From SAR86 cluster bacterium (GTDB lineage Bacteria > Pseudomonadota > Gammaproteobacteria > Pseudomonadales > Pseudohongiellaceae), in the NCBI GenBank assembly GCA_002402175.1, contig NVVJ01000003.1, positions 56,751-120,750 on the forward strand: 64,000 nucleotides of DNA. The letters run 5' to 3'. This document shows, one piece after another, positions 55,914 to 63,517 of the stretch; the first letter of the stretch is position 1; the number at the start of each line of letters is the position of its first letter. The position numbers were made by a program, and so were the translations under genes. The notes under the pieces are model-generated. The model was not told where the DNA came from, did not search any database, and saw only the letters and a program-made list of their open reading frames with translations.

Positions 55914-56771
55914 ATGCCTTTCGACGCCGAAAAATTACTTAATCGGGATTTTCCAACCATTCGACAAACCTATACAGATCAAGACTGCATGCTTTATGCC
56001 CTGGGTGTGGGGTTGGGTATTGATCCACTGGATGAAGAGTGTCTGCGATTTGTTTATGAAGACAAACTAAAAGTATTGCCAAGTCAATCGGTCATGATGG
56101 CTCACCCTGGTTTCTGGGCAAAAGAAGAAGACACAGGTCTGGACTGGGTTAAAGTATTGCATGCAGGGCAGGAAATTATTATACACAAACCATTTCCCAG
56201 TTCGGGCACAGTAGAGGCGAAAACTCGCATCACCGAAGTGACAGATAAAGGGGAGCGTATTGGCGCGTTAATTGTTTCTGACAGAGTGGTTCGTGATGTC
56301 GAGACAGGTGAAGATTTATGCACACTAATAACGACCATTCTCGCCAGAGGAGACGGTGGCTTTGGAGGTGAGCGCAAGGCTACTCCTAAAACCGATGTTA
56401 TACCTCGCCGCGAGCCAGATGAAGTGTGCGACCTGGAAACATTTCCCCAACAAGCTCTGCTTTACAGGCTGTCAGGTGATTTTAATCCCTTGCATGCTTC
56501 TCCGGAAATAGCACGCAATGCAGGCTTTAAGGCGCCAATACTTCACGGACTATGCACCCTGGGTGTGCTTACCCATGCCTTGCTTAAAACATGTTGCGAC
56601 TACGATCCGTCAAACTTCAAAAGAATGCGTTTACGATTTTCGGCGCCGGTTTATCCTGGAGAAACCATTAGAACCGAGATATGGCGCAACGGAAATGAGA
56701 TGGCTTTTCGTTGTAAATCATTAGAGCAGGATAAAGTGATTATCAACAATGGGTATCTGCTTGTTGGTTAA
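55914..56771 (+). CDS. MaoC-family 2-enoyl-CoA hydratase (hydratase-2 type)
   Basis: A 285-residue double hot-dog protein resembling the hydratase-2 part of peroxisomal multifunctional enzyme 2, which makes (R)-3-hydroxyacyl-CoA. The N-terminal half is the degenerate hot-dog (YALGVGLGIDPLDEECLRF near 20-38). The C-terminal half carries the catalytic YRLSGDFNPLHASPEIA near residue 183, with the Asp/His pair, and GFKAPILHGLCTLG after it. It follows the acyl-CoA dehydrogenase and precedes the CoA transferase by 54 bases, so probably hydrates that dehydrogenase's enoyl product. Confidence 0.92.
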   Translation: MPFDAEKLLNRDFPTIRQTYTDQDCMLYALGVGLGIDPLDEECLRFVYEDKLKVLPSQSVMMAHPGFWAKEEDTGLDWVKVLHAGQEIIIHKPFPSSGTVEAKTRITEVTDKGERIGALIVSDRVVRDVETGEDLCTLITTILARGDGGFGGERKATPKTDVIPRREPDEVCDLETFPQQALLYRLSGDFNPLHASPEIARNAGFKAPILHGLCTLGVLTHALLKTCCDYDPSNFKRMRLRFSAPVYPGETIRTEIWRNGNEMAFRCKSLEQDKVIINNGYLLVG

Positions 56772-56825
56772 CAATTGAATTGTCGTAATTGAAATTAGTA
56801 GTGACAGAATTAAATGGAGTAGGCA

Positions 56826-58055
56826 TTGCAAAAGCCATTAAGTGGATTACGATTAGTTGAAGGCAGTGCATTTATTGCGGCTCCTTCGGGTGGCATGACT
56901 CTCGCGCAATTAGGCGCCGATGTCATTCGATTCGATCAAATAGGGGGAGGCATTGACTATCGTCGGTGGCCAATCACTAAAGAAGGGAAAAGTCTTTACT
57001 GGCATAGTCTGAACAAAGGCAAGCGCTCTATAGCGGTCGATTTTAGAAAGCCTGAAGGACAGGAGTTACTTACACGGCTAATTACCAGTCCGGGTGACAA
57101 TGCGGGATTGTTCGTTACTAACTTTCCGGCTCGCGGCTGGTTGGCCGAGGATAAACTAAGAGCACAACGTGACGACCTGATTTACCTAAACCTCACCGGT
57201 GATCGTCATGGTGGCAGTGCGCTGGATTACACCGTTAACAGCAAAGTTGGTCTACCATTTTTGAGCGGCACGGCTGAAGCGCCAATGAATAATCCTTTTC
57301 CTGCATGGGATGTCATCGCCGGGCAACATATTGCCCTTGGGTTGTTAGCGGCGGAACGCCATCGAAGAATGACCGGCGAGGGGCAATTTATAAAATTAAG
57401 TTTGGCCGATGTTGCGCTGGCGACTATGGGGCATTTGGGCTACCTCAGCGAGGTCGAAGTGAATGGTCATTCACGCCAACCCATGGGCAACCATATCTTC
57501 GGTACTTTTGGCCACGATTTTGTATGTAAAGACAAAGAGCGAGTAATGATTGTTGGGGTTAGCCCAAATCAGTGGAGAGCAATTGTGAAGGTAACCGGCA
57601 CCGAAGTACAAGTCATGGAGCTGGAGAAAAAGCTGAATCTAAATTTTAAACAAGAAGGCGACCGATTCGAAGCACGAGAGTCACTTAAACAATTGTTCGA
57701 ACCCTGGTTTTTGCAACATGACTCAAAGTCAGTTCACAAGGCTTTGGAAGAGGGCGGTGTTTGCTGGGGGCCGTATCAATCTGTACAGCAGTTAGTAGAA
57801 AACGATGTCGATTGTTCTGAAGACAATCCATTGTTTAGTAAGGTTGAGCAGCCGGGAATTGGAGCCTATCTGGTACCATCGAACCCGCTTGGCTTTACTG
57901 GACTGGATCGACTCGATGAAAAACCTGCGCCACTGCTTGGCCAGCATACAGATGAAATACTGGCGGACATCCTGGGGCTAAGCAGCTCACAAATCGGCCA
58001 GCTACACGATCAATCAGTGATTGCTGGTGCAGATGAAAACCAGGCAATGGGATAG
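56826..58055 (+). CDS. Family III CoA transferase (CaiB/BaiF type)
   Basis: Moves CoA between acyl groups through an aspartyl-CoA intermediate. The 409-residue protein shows GLRLVEGSAFIAAPSGGMTL at the start, SLNKGKRSIAVDFRKPEG near 58, the probable catalytic Asp in SALDYTVNSKVG near 138, and the C-terminal LLGQHTDEILADILGLS. TTG at 56826 is the start, with GGAG 6 bases upstream; the preceding ATG at 56814 runs straight into TAG. As the third gene of the dehydrogenase-hydratase operon it probably activates or releases the acid substrate. It converges on the HHDH-like gene. Confidence 0.88.
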   Translation: MQKPLSGLRLVEGSAFIAAPSGGMTLAQLGADVIRFDQIGGGIDYRRWPITKEGKSLYWHSLNKGKRSIAVDFRKPEGQELLTRLITSPGDNAGLFVTNFPARGWLAEDKLRAQRDDLIYLNLTGDRHGGSALDYTVNSKVGLPFLSGTAEAPMNNPFPAWDVIAGQHIALGLLAAERHRRMTGEGQFIKLSLADVALATMGHLGYLSEVEVNGHSRQPMGNHIFGTFGHDFVCKDKERVMIVGVSPNQWRAIVKVTGTEVQVMELEKKLNLNFKQEGDRFEARESLKQLFEPWFLQHDSKSVHKALEEGGVCWGPYQSVQQLVENDVDCSEDNPLFSKVEQPGIGAYLVPSNPLGFTGLDRLDEKPAPLLGQHTDEILADILGLSSSQIGQLHDQSVIAGADENQAMG

Positions 58056-58077
58056 CGAGGCCAGTTAGTTTGACACC

Positions 58078-58743
58078 TTAACTAACCCAACCACCGGCAA
58101 GTGGAATAATTTGTCCAATCATGTGTTTGCAATTTTCACTGGCAAGGTAGGCCGCCAGCTCCGCTGTTTCGTTTGCCGAGCCAACTTTATTTGTTGGTAC
58201 ATTTTTCTTAATGTGATGTAGAAATTTTTCGTTGCTTAAAATATCGTCAGGATAATAAGTATTATTGTTTATATAATTCTGCGCGATGGCATTTACCTGA
58301 ATGTTACTTCTGGCTAATTCCATTCCAACCGCTTTGATGAACCCATTCTGCGCTCCTCGTGCCGCGCAGTAGGCAGCATTATTGGCAATGCCTTTTAACG
58401 GTGCTGCGCTGGTAATGGCGATGATCTTTCCTGATTTTCGTTCCAACATTTGTGGTGTAACCGCTCGCACCAAATACATCAGCGGGTGTACCAATGTGTC
58501 GAACAATTTCTTCCAGTCGTTGTTCTCAATTTCTTGTACCGGACCTGTCATTGGCGGTTCCGCCAGATTCGCGACGAGAATATCTATCTGCCCAGCATTG
58601 CTTATCAGTTCGTTAACTTCTGCTTCGGAAGTCATTGGCGAAGAACCAGCAATTACATTAATGCCAAGTTCTTCAAATTTTTGCTTGATGGCTTCCCCCA
58701 TGTATTTATCGACACAGGTAATTAATGCGGTTCTATTGCTCAT
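58078..58743 (-). CDS. Halohydrin-dehalogenase-like SDR-fold protein
   Basis: A 221-residue SDR-fold protein. The usual TGxxxGxG dinucleotide motif is absent: the N terminus reads ALITCVDKYMGEA (Thr9, Tyr14, Gly16), fitting the T-x4-[FY]-x-G pattern of halohydrin dehalogenases. The catalytic triad is Ser112-x12-Tyr125-x3-Arg129 (ITSAAP ... YCAAR), with Arg where dehydrogenases have Lys. IAQNYINNNTYYP at 153-165 and the ending GQIIPLAGGW also resemble HheA/HheC. Those enzymes convert vicinal halohydrins to epoxides. The start at 58743 overlaps the FrnE-like gene by 11 bases; an upstream ATG at 58767 is possible. Activity is inferred; Gln155 replaces a halide-pocket Pro. Confidence 0.82.
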   Translation of the reverse strand: MSNRTALITCVDKYMGEAIKQKFEELGINVIAGSSPMTSEAEVNELISNAGQIDILVANLAEPPMTGPVQEIENNDWKKLFDTLVHPLMYLVRAVTPQMLERKSGKIIAITSAAPLKGIANNAAYCAARGAQNGFIKAVGMELARSNIQVNAIAQNYINNNTYYPDDILSNEKFLHHIKKNVPTNKVGSANETAELAAYLASENCKHMIGQIIPLAGGWVS

Positions 58744-59374
58744 TGCTTCCGGTTTCCTTTTTCTCATTTATCGCTATTAAATGTTGTACAAATTTTTCCA
58801 GTGTTTCATAGGGCTGGCATCCAACTACGACTAAATCTTTGGCGTAGAAAGTAGGCACACCAGTAACACCGGTATCTCTTGACCGCTGCCAGTCATCATC
58901 CACCTGTTTTTCAAATTCTCGGTTCTGTATGACGTCTCTTGCCCTGGCAGAATCAAGGCCGATCGACTGGGCGACTTTCACTAGTTCATCAATGTCGCCT
59001 ATATTCACCCCATCTACAAAGTAGGCTTTATACAGTGCATCGTGAATAGCTTCGCCGGTTGTTTGCGTGTCTGCCCATTTGCCCAATTCCTGAGCAAGCC
59101 GGCTATTATAGGTGTGTGTTCGGTCACCATAAGGCAGGCCAGCATCGGCCATAAGTCCCTTTAGTCTTTGCTTTACTTTGCCTATGTCTCTCCCAGCAAA
59201 CAACTCAGCCAGAGATATGCCCTGCGCGGGTGTATCCGGGTGTAGAGGAAAATGTATCCAGCGTATGTCTACCGGGTAGTTGTCTTTCAGCTTTTCAATA
59301 CTCACGGTACTGAGGTAACACCAGGGTCAGATGTAATCAGTAAATACATCCAGAACAAGCTTGCTCATATTCAT
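58733..59374 (-). CDS. FrnE/DsbA-family thiol oxidoreductase with UGA (selenocysteine) at the active site
   Basis: A cytosolic thioredoxin-fold protein of about 213 residues. Reading from ATG 59374-59372 (or ATG 59368-59366), the N terminus is MNMSKLVLDVFTDYI, then TGA at 59329-59327, then PWCYLSTV. FrnE proteins have DYxCPWC here, so the UGA takes the place of the first catalytic Cys (residue 16): U-P-W-C. The frame stays open for 197 more codons, with FPLHPDTP, a helical insert, cis-Pro GVPTFYAKDL near 175 and GCQPYETL near 187, all family features. A stem-loop follows the UGA. SD-like GAAGAG precedes 59374. A plain open frame starts only at an internal GTG (59305) and would lack the active site. 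No selA/B/C/D gene is in the window. Alternatives: nonsense mutation or sequencing error. Confidence 0.8.
59299..59317 (-). promoter_or_regulatory. Candidate bacterial SECIS hairpin
   Basis: In the mRNA, CUCA (59314-59311) pairs with UGAG (59304-59301) around a six-base apical loop GUACCG. One bulged C and two more pairs (UA/UA) extend the stem. The loop's first G is the 17th base after the UGA; in E. coli fdhF the equivalent loop G lies at about base 19. A loop opening with GU and a bulged pyrimidine are also shared. Short stems occur by chance, so the support comes from position. Confidence 0.55.
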
Positions 59375-59613
59375 AATCTCTTCGAGGAACGGGTTAGTTG
59401 ATTCAAGTCATTTAATCGCAGAATACCGTTGGTAAATACTCCTATATCTCGGCAATGGGGTATACTGCCAAGCGGTATTCCATATCGAGCGTTCATTTTA
59501 TACCGCGCTGTTTGTAGACACTATTACTGCTTGAAAATCACTTGAAAAATTATAAATAAGCAGCTAAAACAATAACTTACAATATTATAGTACATTAGAC
59601 GGAGAACAGGTTT
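59375..59613. promoter_or_regulatory. Divergent FrnE-like / TPR-protein region
   Basis: 239 bases between divergent genes, A+T-rich toward the plus-strand gene. The TPR gene has GACGGAGAAC shortly before its ATG. TATAGT near 59586 is a possible -10. No operator recognised. Confidence 0.35.
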
Positions 59614-61284
59614 ATGCGCAAATTGATTATAATGTCAGCCGCAGTAATCACAATACTTACGGCTCAAATGAATTTGTTCGCACAGGGTTCAGATGAAGCC
59701 CTGGCGATTATAGTACCCGGCGGAGGAACCTATGGCCGCACCATTTCCACAGATTCAGATATGGCCCAAGAGTTTTTTGATCAGGGTTTGCGTATGGCCT
59801 GGGGGTTCTATTTCCCTGAATCCATAGCGTCATACCAAGAAGCTTCCCGTCTGGACCCAGATAGCCCCATGCCTTACTTTGGTCTGGCGCATGCGGCGGG
59901 GCCAAACCCCAATAGCCGTTATGCCAATCTGCCTGACGACCCCAATGGGGCAGGCCTCGACGCCATTCGCATGGCTTTGTCTTTGATTAATAATGGTACT
60001 ACCGCAGAGCGAGACATGATTAATGCGCTGTTTGTGTTGTATAACAAAGACGCCATATCGGATAATCGCGAACGCGACTTTGCCTATCTCGATGCAATGA
60101 GAACTTTGCATGCCAAATACCCAAATGATCCAGATGTAGCGTCTATATTTGCAGAAGCTTATATGAACACTACCCGATGGGACTACTGGGAGGCCGATGG
60201 CTCCGCTAAAGCCGGAACTGCCGAAGCACAGGCCGCTCTGGAATCGGCCATGCGCGCTGAACACGATCACCCTGGTGCAAACCATCTCTATATTCACCTA
60301 ATGGAAGCTTCAGGTCAGCCAGAGCTGGCAATGCCTGCGGCGCAAAAGCTAGAAAGTACCTTGCCTATATCGGGTCACATGGTACATATGCCTGGCCATA
60401 TATACCTGCGAGTTGGCGAGTATGAGAAGGCTATCGACATTAACAAAAGATCTCAGATCGTGGATCTGCAGTTTGCCGAAATATGGGGCGATACCAATTT
60501 TCCAAACATCGGCACCTATGGTTTATCACACAAAGCACACGCACCACATGCACTGGACTTTGTGCGCTATGCAAATATGCTACAGGGTAATTACGCAGAT
60601 TCGGCCGAAGCAGCGCAGCGCGGTGCTGATAGCGTCGGCGTTGCGGCTGAGGCGGTTAACCGTGGTCAGAAACGTGTAGTTCACTCCTGGGTTGTAGATA
60701 AAATTTTCGCTAAGTGGGACAAAATTTTGGGTAGCGATCCAAGCCATACCGGTACTCCGTATCTGGATGGAATGTGGAGCTATGTAAAAGGTAGTGCTTT
60801 AGCTGCTACTAAGCAAATTTCCGCAGCCCAGAGCGAGCTTGAAAATATTCGTCGTCAAGCAGTGGATGATGAAGCCGATTCCAGTGGAGTAGGTCCGACA
60901 CCTGCGTCACACATTCTCACTTTGGCAGGGTTTGCACTAGAGGGAGAAATCAAGGAAGCCAGTGGTGACCTTAGCGGAGCTATCGCCGCTTACGGCCGAG
61001 CCATTGAATTGCAGGATGCGGATAATTACACAGAACCGCCAGACTGGTCACAGTCTATGCGTCTTTTCCTTGGCGCCGTATTGCTTGACGCAGGTCGTCC
61101 TGCCGATGCAGAGGCTGTGTACAGAAAAGACCTTGAATGGAATCAGCAAAGTGGCTGGGCTACTTTTGGTTTAGGACAGGCTTTGGAAGCACAGGACAAA
61201 ACCCAGGAAGCAATTATCGTTAACCGGCAGTTCGAGTCATTTTGGCGTAATGCCGATGTGACGCTGGAGCGTTCACGACTGTAA
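59614..61284 (+). CDS. Exported TPR protein with a histidine cluster
   Basis: A 556-residue protein with a signal peptide (1-23, ending LFAQ). TPR-like helices cover about 65-100, 205-280 and 455-550. Seven histidines (217, 219, 224, 228, 255, 258, 262) sit in HDHPGANHLYIH and GHMVHMPGHIY, a conserved-looking pattern that could bind metal or heme. No enzymatic domain recognised. It is 99 bases before the alkyl sulfatase gene but a strong terminator intervenes, so the two are probably separate transcripts. Function unknown. Confidence 0.85.
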   Translation: MRKLIIMSAAVITILTAQMNLFAQGSDEALAIIVPGGGTYGRTISTDSDMAQEFFDQGLRMAWGFYFPESIASYQEASRLDPDSPMPYFGLAHAAGPNPNSRYANLPDDPNGAGLDAIRMALSLINNGTTAERDMINALFVLYNKDAISDNRERDFAYLDAMRTLHAKYPNDPDVASIFAEAYMNTTRWDYWEADGSAKAGTAEAQAALESAMRAEHDHPGANHLYIHLMEASGQPELAMPAAQKLESTLPISGHMVHMPGHIYLRVGEYEKAIDINKRSQIVDLQFAEIWGDTNFPNIGTYGLSHKAHAPHALDFVRYANMLQGNYADSAEAAQRGADSVGVAAEAVNRGQKRVVHSWVVDKIFAKWDKILGSDPSHTGTPYLDGMWSYVKGSALAATKQISAAQSELENIRRQAVDDEADSSGVGPTPASHILTLAGFALEGEIKEASGDLSGAIAAYGRAIELQDADNYTEPPDWSQSMRLFLGAVLLDAGRPADAEAVYRKDLEWNQQSGWATFGLGQALEAQDKTQEAIIVNRQFESFWRNADVTLERSRL

Positions 61285-61316
61285 TGTCTTGATTACAGCA
61301 ATAAGGTAAATACAAA

Positions 61317-61362
61317 ATCGGTGCCAGCTTCCTAGTTTTCTAGGCCGCTGGCGCCGATTTTT
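61317..61362 (+). terminator. Rho-independent terminator after the TPR gene
   Basis: A 12-base stem (61317-61328 with 61347-61358, one G-U pair) encloses a second stem CCTAG/CTAGG (61331-61335, 61340-61344) with a four-T loop. It is followed by a run of T residues to 61362. It lies 32 bases past the TPR-protein stop. Confidence 0.85.
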
Positions 61363-61383
61363 CATTTCTATTGAGAACAAATT

Positions 61384-63393
61384 ATGAAAAAACTAATCGC
61401 TCACAGACTACCCGTTAGTTATATCCTGGCATTGGTCATTACGTTTTTGTTTATTGCACCGGTATTTGCTCAGGAGCATTTCGATTCCAAAGGATCAACT
61501 GCAAGCACTCATACATCGGTGTTGCAGGCGCAATTGAGACAAAGCCTTCCGTTTGATGACGAACGAGATTTTGAGGAATCACGACGCGGCTTCATTGCCG
61601 AGCCGGCATCGCGTCAAATACTGGGAGCGCGAGGAAACGTAGTTTGGGATATGACTCGTTATGATTTCTTATTAGACGGCAGCGACTACGACAGCATTCA
61701 CCCTTCTTTACAGCGTCAGGCCACACTGAATATGAATTTTGGTTTGTATGAGGTGGTGCCAGATTTTATCTATCAGGTTCGCGGTTTTGATTTGGCCAAT
61801 ATGACTTTGATAAAAGGCGACACCGGCTGGATTCTTTTCGATGTGTTGTTAACCAGCGAAACAGCGGCCGCTGCATTGGCGCTAGCCAATGAGCAATTAG
61901 GGGCTATGCCGGTGCGCGCTGTGGTGTATTCGCATTCTCACATCGATCACTTTGGTGGCGTGCGTGGTGTGGTTACCGAAGAAGCGGTGCAGGCAGGCGA
62001 AGTGCAAATAATTGCGCCCACTGGTTTCATGGAAGAAGCAATTGCCGAGAATGTATACGCCGGAAATGCGATGTCTCGTCGCGCCGGATATCAATATGGG
62101 AGAGTGATACCATCGGGTCCGTTTAGTCAGGTCGATTCGGCTATAGGAAAATCTTTGGCCGCAGGAACGACTGGCCTGATTCGGCCTACCTTGGTTATCG
62201 AGGATGATTTTGAAGAGCACCTTATCGATGGTGTGCGCATAGTCTTTCAAAATACACCTGGCACCGAAGCCCCGGCAGAAATGAATGCCTGGTTTCCAGA
62301 ACAGAAAGTTTTCTGGGCGGCTGAGAATATCACCGCCACTATTCACAATATTTATACCTTACGAGGTGCCTTGGTACGTGACGCCCTGCAATGGTCGAAA
62401 CAAATCAATGAAGCGCTGTACCGTTTCGGCATGAATGCCGAGGTACTGATTTCTTCACATAACTGGCCGCGCTGGGGCAATGAACGCATTCAGGAAGTTA
62501 TGCGCACTCAAAGAGATGCCTACGCTAATCTCAACAATCAGGTATTAAACCTGGCGAATCAGGGTGTCACTATTAACGAAATCCACAACGAATATCAGGT
62601 GCCGCAAAGCTTACAACAGCAATGGAGTGCCAGACAGTACCATGGCTCGGAGATGCATAATTCACGGGCTGTGCTTAGTCGCTACCTTGGCTACTGGGAT
62701 GGAAATCCAGCAACCCTGGCGCCTTTGTCCCCCGCTGACTCGGCGCCTTTGTATGTAGAAATGATGGGTGGAGCTAACGCAATACTTACACGCGCAGAAA
62801 CGTTGAATGAGGCTGGGCAATACCGACTGGCGATGGAAATACTCAATAAGCTGGTGTACGCCGAACCACAGAATCAATCGGCCAAGGACTCGCTGGCGGC
62901 AACATTTGAACAATTGGGCTATCAGTACGAAAGTGCAAGTATGCGCAACGTGTTTTTGTCGGCTGCGCAAGAATTAAGAAATGGCGCGCCACAGATACAG
63001 GCCGCCCGCGGAACCAGCCCTAGCCTGGCCAGAGCAATGACAACGACTCAATGGTGGGACGCCGTCGCTACACGTGTTGATAGCACGCGCGCCGACGGAA
63101 CAGACTTCACCATTAATTTTAACTCCCCCGATACTGGGCAGAAATTTGTAGTGGAAATGAGCAGCGGAACCCTGACCAATATAGAAGGTTATGTCGCGGA
63201 GAATCCAGATGTCAGTATTACTATGAATCGCAGCGACCTGGAAACCGTGATTATGGGGCAGGCTACTCTTGGCACTCAGTTACAGGCAGGAATAGGAAGC
63301 GTTACCGGCAATGTTGCTGTTCTGGCGCAACTGGCATCAGTGCTGGTTGAATTTAATCCGGGTTTTGAAATGATGCCCGGAACCAGCAACTAA
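61384..63393 (+). CDS. Secreted alkyl/aryl sulfatase (metallo-beta-lactamase type, SdsA1-like)
   Basis: A 669-residue zinc hydrolase with a signal peptide (1-29, ending VFAQ). The metal motif HSHIDHFGG is at 184-192. Further family residues are in AAENITATIHNIYTLRG (about 312-328) and SSHNWPRWG (358-366). A helical dimerisation region (about 435-530) and an SCP2-like C-terminal domain (about 545-665) complete the SdsA1/BDS1 architecture. Relatives cleave primary or secondary alkyl sulfates such as detergents, releasing sulfate and alcohol. It stands before a formylglycine sulfatase gene. Confidence 0.92.
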   Translation: MKKLIAHRLPVSYILALVITFLFIAPVFAQEHFDSKGSTASTHTSVLQAQLRQSLPFDDERDFEESRRGFIAEPASRQILGARGNVVWDMTRYDFLLDGSDYDSIHPSLQRQATLNMNFGLYEVVPDFIYQVRGFDLANMTLIKGDTGWILFDVLLTSETAAAALALANEQLGAMPVRAVVYSHSHIDHFGGVRGVVTEEAVQAGEVQIIAPTGFMEEAIAENVYAGNAMSRRAGYQYGRVIPSGPFSQVDSAIGKSLAAGTTGLIRPTLVIEDDFEEHLIDGVRIVFQNTPGTEAPAEMNAWFPEQKVFWAAENITATIHNIYTLRGALVRDALQWSKQINEALYRFGMNAEVLISSHNWPRWGNERIQEVMRTQRDAYANLNNQVLNLANQGVTINEIHNEYQVPQSLQQQWSARQYHGSEMHNSRAVLSRYLGYWDGNPATLAPLSPADSAPLYVEMMGGANAILTRAETLNEAGQYRLAMEILNKLVYAEPQNQSAKDSLAATFEQLGYQYESASMRNVFLSAAQELRNGAPQIQAARGTSPSLARAMTTTQWWDAVATRVDSTRADGTDFTINFNSPDTGQKFVVEMSSGTLTNIEGYVAENPDVSITMNRSDLETVIMGQATLGTQLQAGIGSVTGNVAVLAQLASVLVEFNPGFEMMPGTSN

Positions 63394-63431
63394 ACCAATA
63401 ACTAAACCAATACCTAAACCAATAGTTAAAC
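63388..63431. repeat. 12-bp tandem repeat with in-frame stops after the alkyl sulfatase
   Basis: AACTAAACCAAT at 63388-63399 and 63400-63411, ACCTAAACCAAT at 63412-63423, and a partial copy to 63431. The first TAA is the alkyl-sulfatase stop; the 12-base period keeps the next three TAA codons in the same frame. Confidence 0.9.
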
Positions 63432-63517
63432 AGAGTCAGGCAGCGAGCATCGAAGGGCGAATTCGAATAAGATGGTTTTCTGTCTAGTGTGTACAAGTAA
63501 ACAAGAGAGTGTAATTC

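Noticed and set aside
58078..58743. Ordinary NAD(P)-dependent short-chain dehydrogenase
   Set aside because: It lacks the TGxxxGxG motif and has YxxxR instead of YxxxK, with halohydrin-dehalogenase-type sequence around both sites.
58733..59305. Truncated DsbA-family protein starting at GTG 59305
   Set aside because: This open frame omits the active-site CPWC region and the first strand of the fold. The in-frame upstream sequence across the TGA restores both and has an ATG with a Shine-Dalgarno-like site.
59327..59329. Simple nonsense mutation or pseudogene
   Set aside because: Not excluded, but less likely: the stop falls exactly on the redox Cys codon, the remaining frame is intact, and a SECIS-like hairpin follows. 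Recorded as the main alternative.
59830..60297. 155-codon open frame on the minus strand inside the TPR gene
   Set aside because: It is antisense to a gene with clear coding character and has no recognisable family pattern.
61897..62346. 149-codon antisense frame inside the alkyl sulfatase gene
   Set aside because: Shadow of the strong sense gene; no motifs.
61384..63393. Beta-lactamase
   Set aside because: The metallo-beta-lactamase fold is present, but the dimerisation and SCP2-like C-terminal domains and the HNIYTLRG motif mark an alkyl sulfatase.
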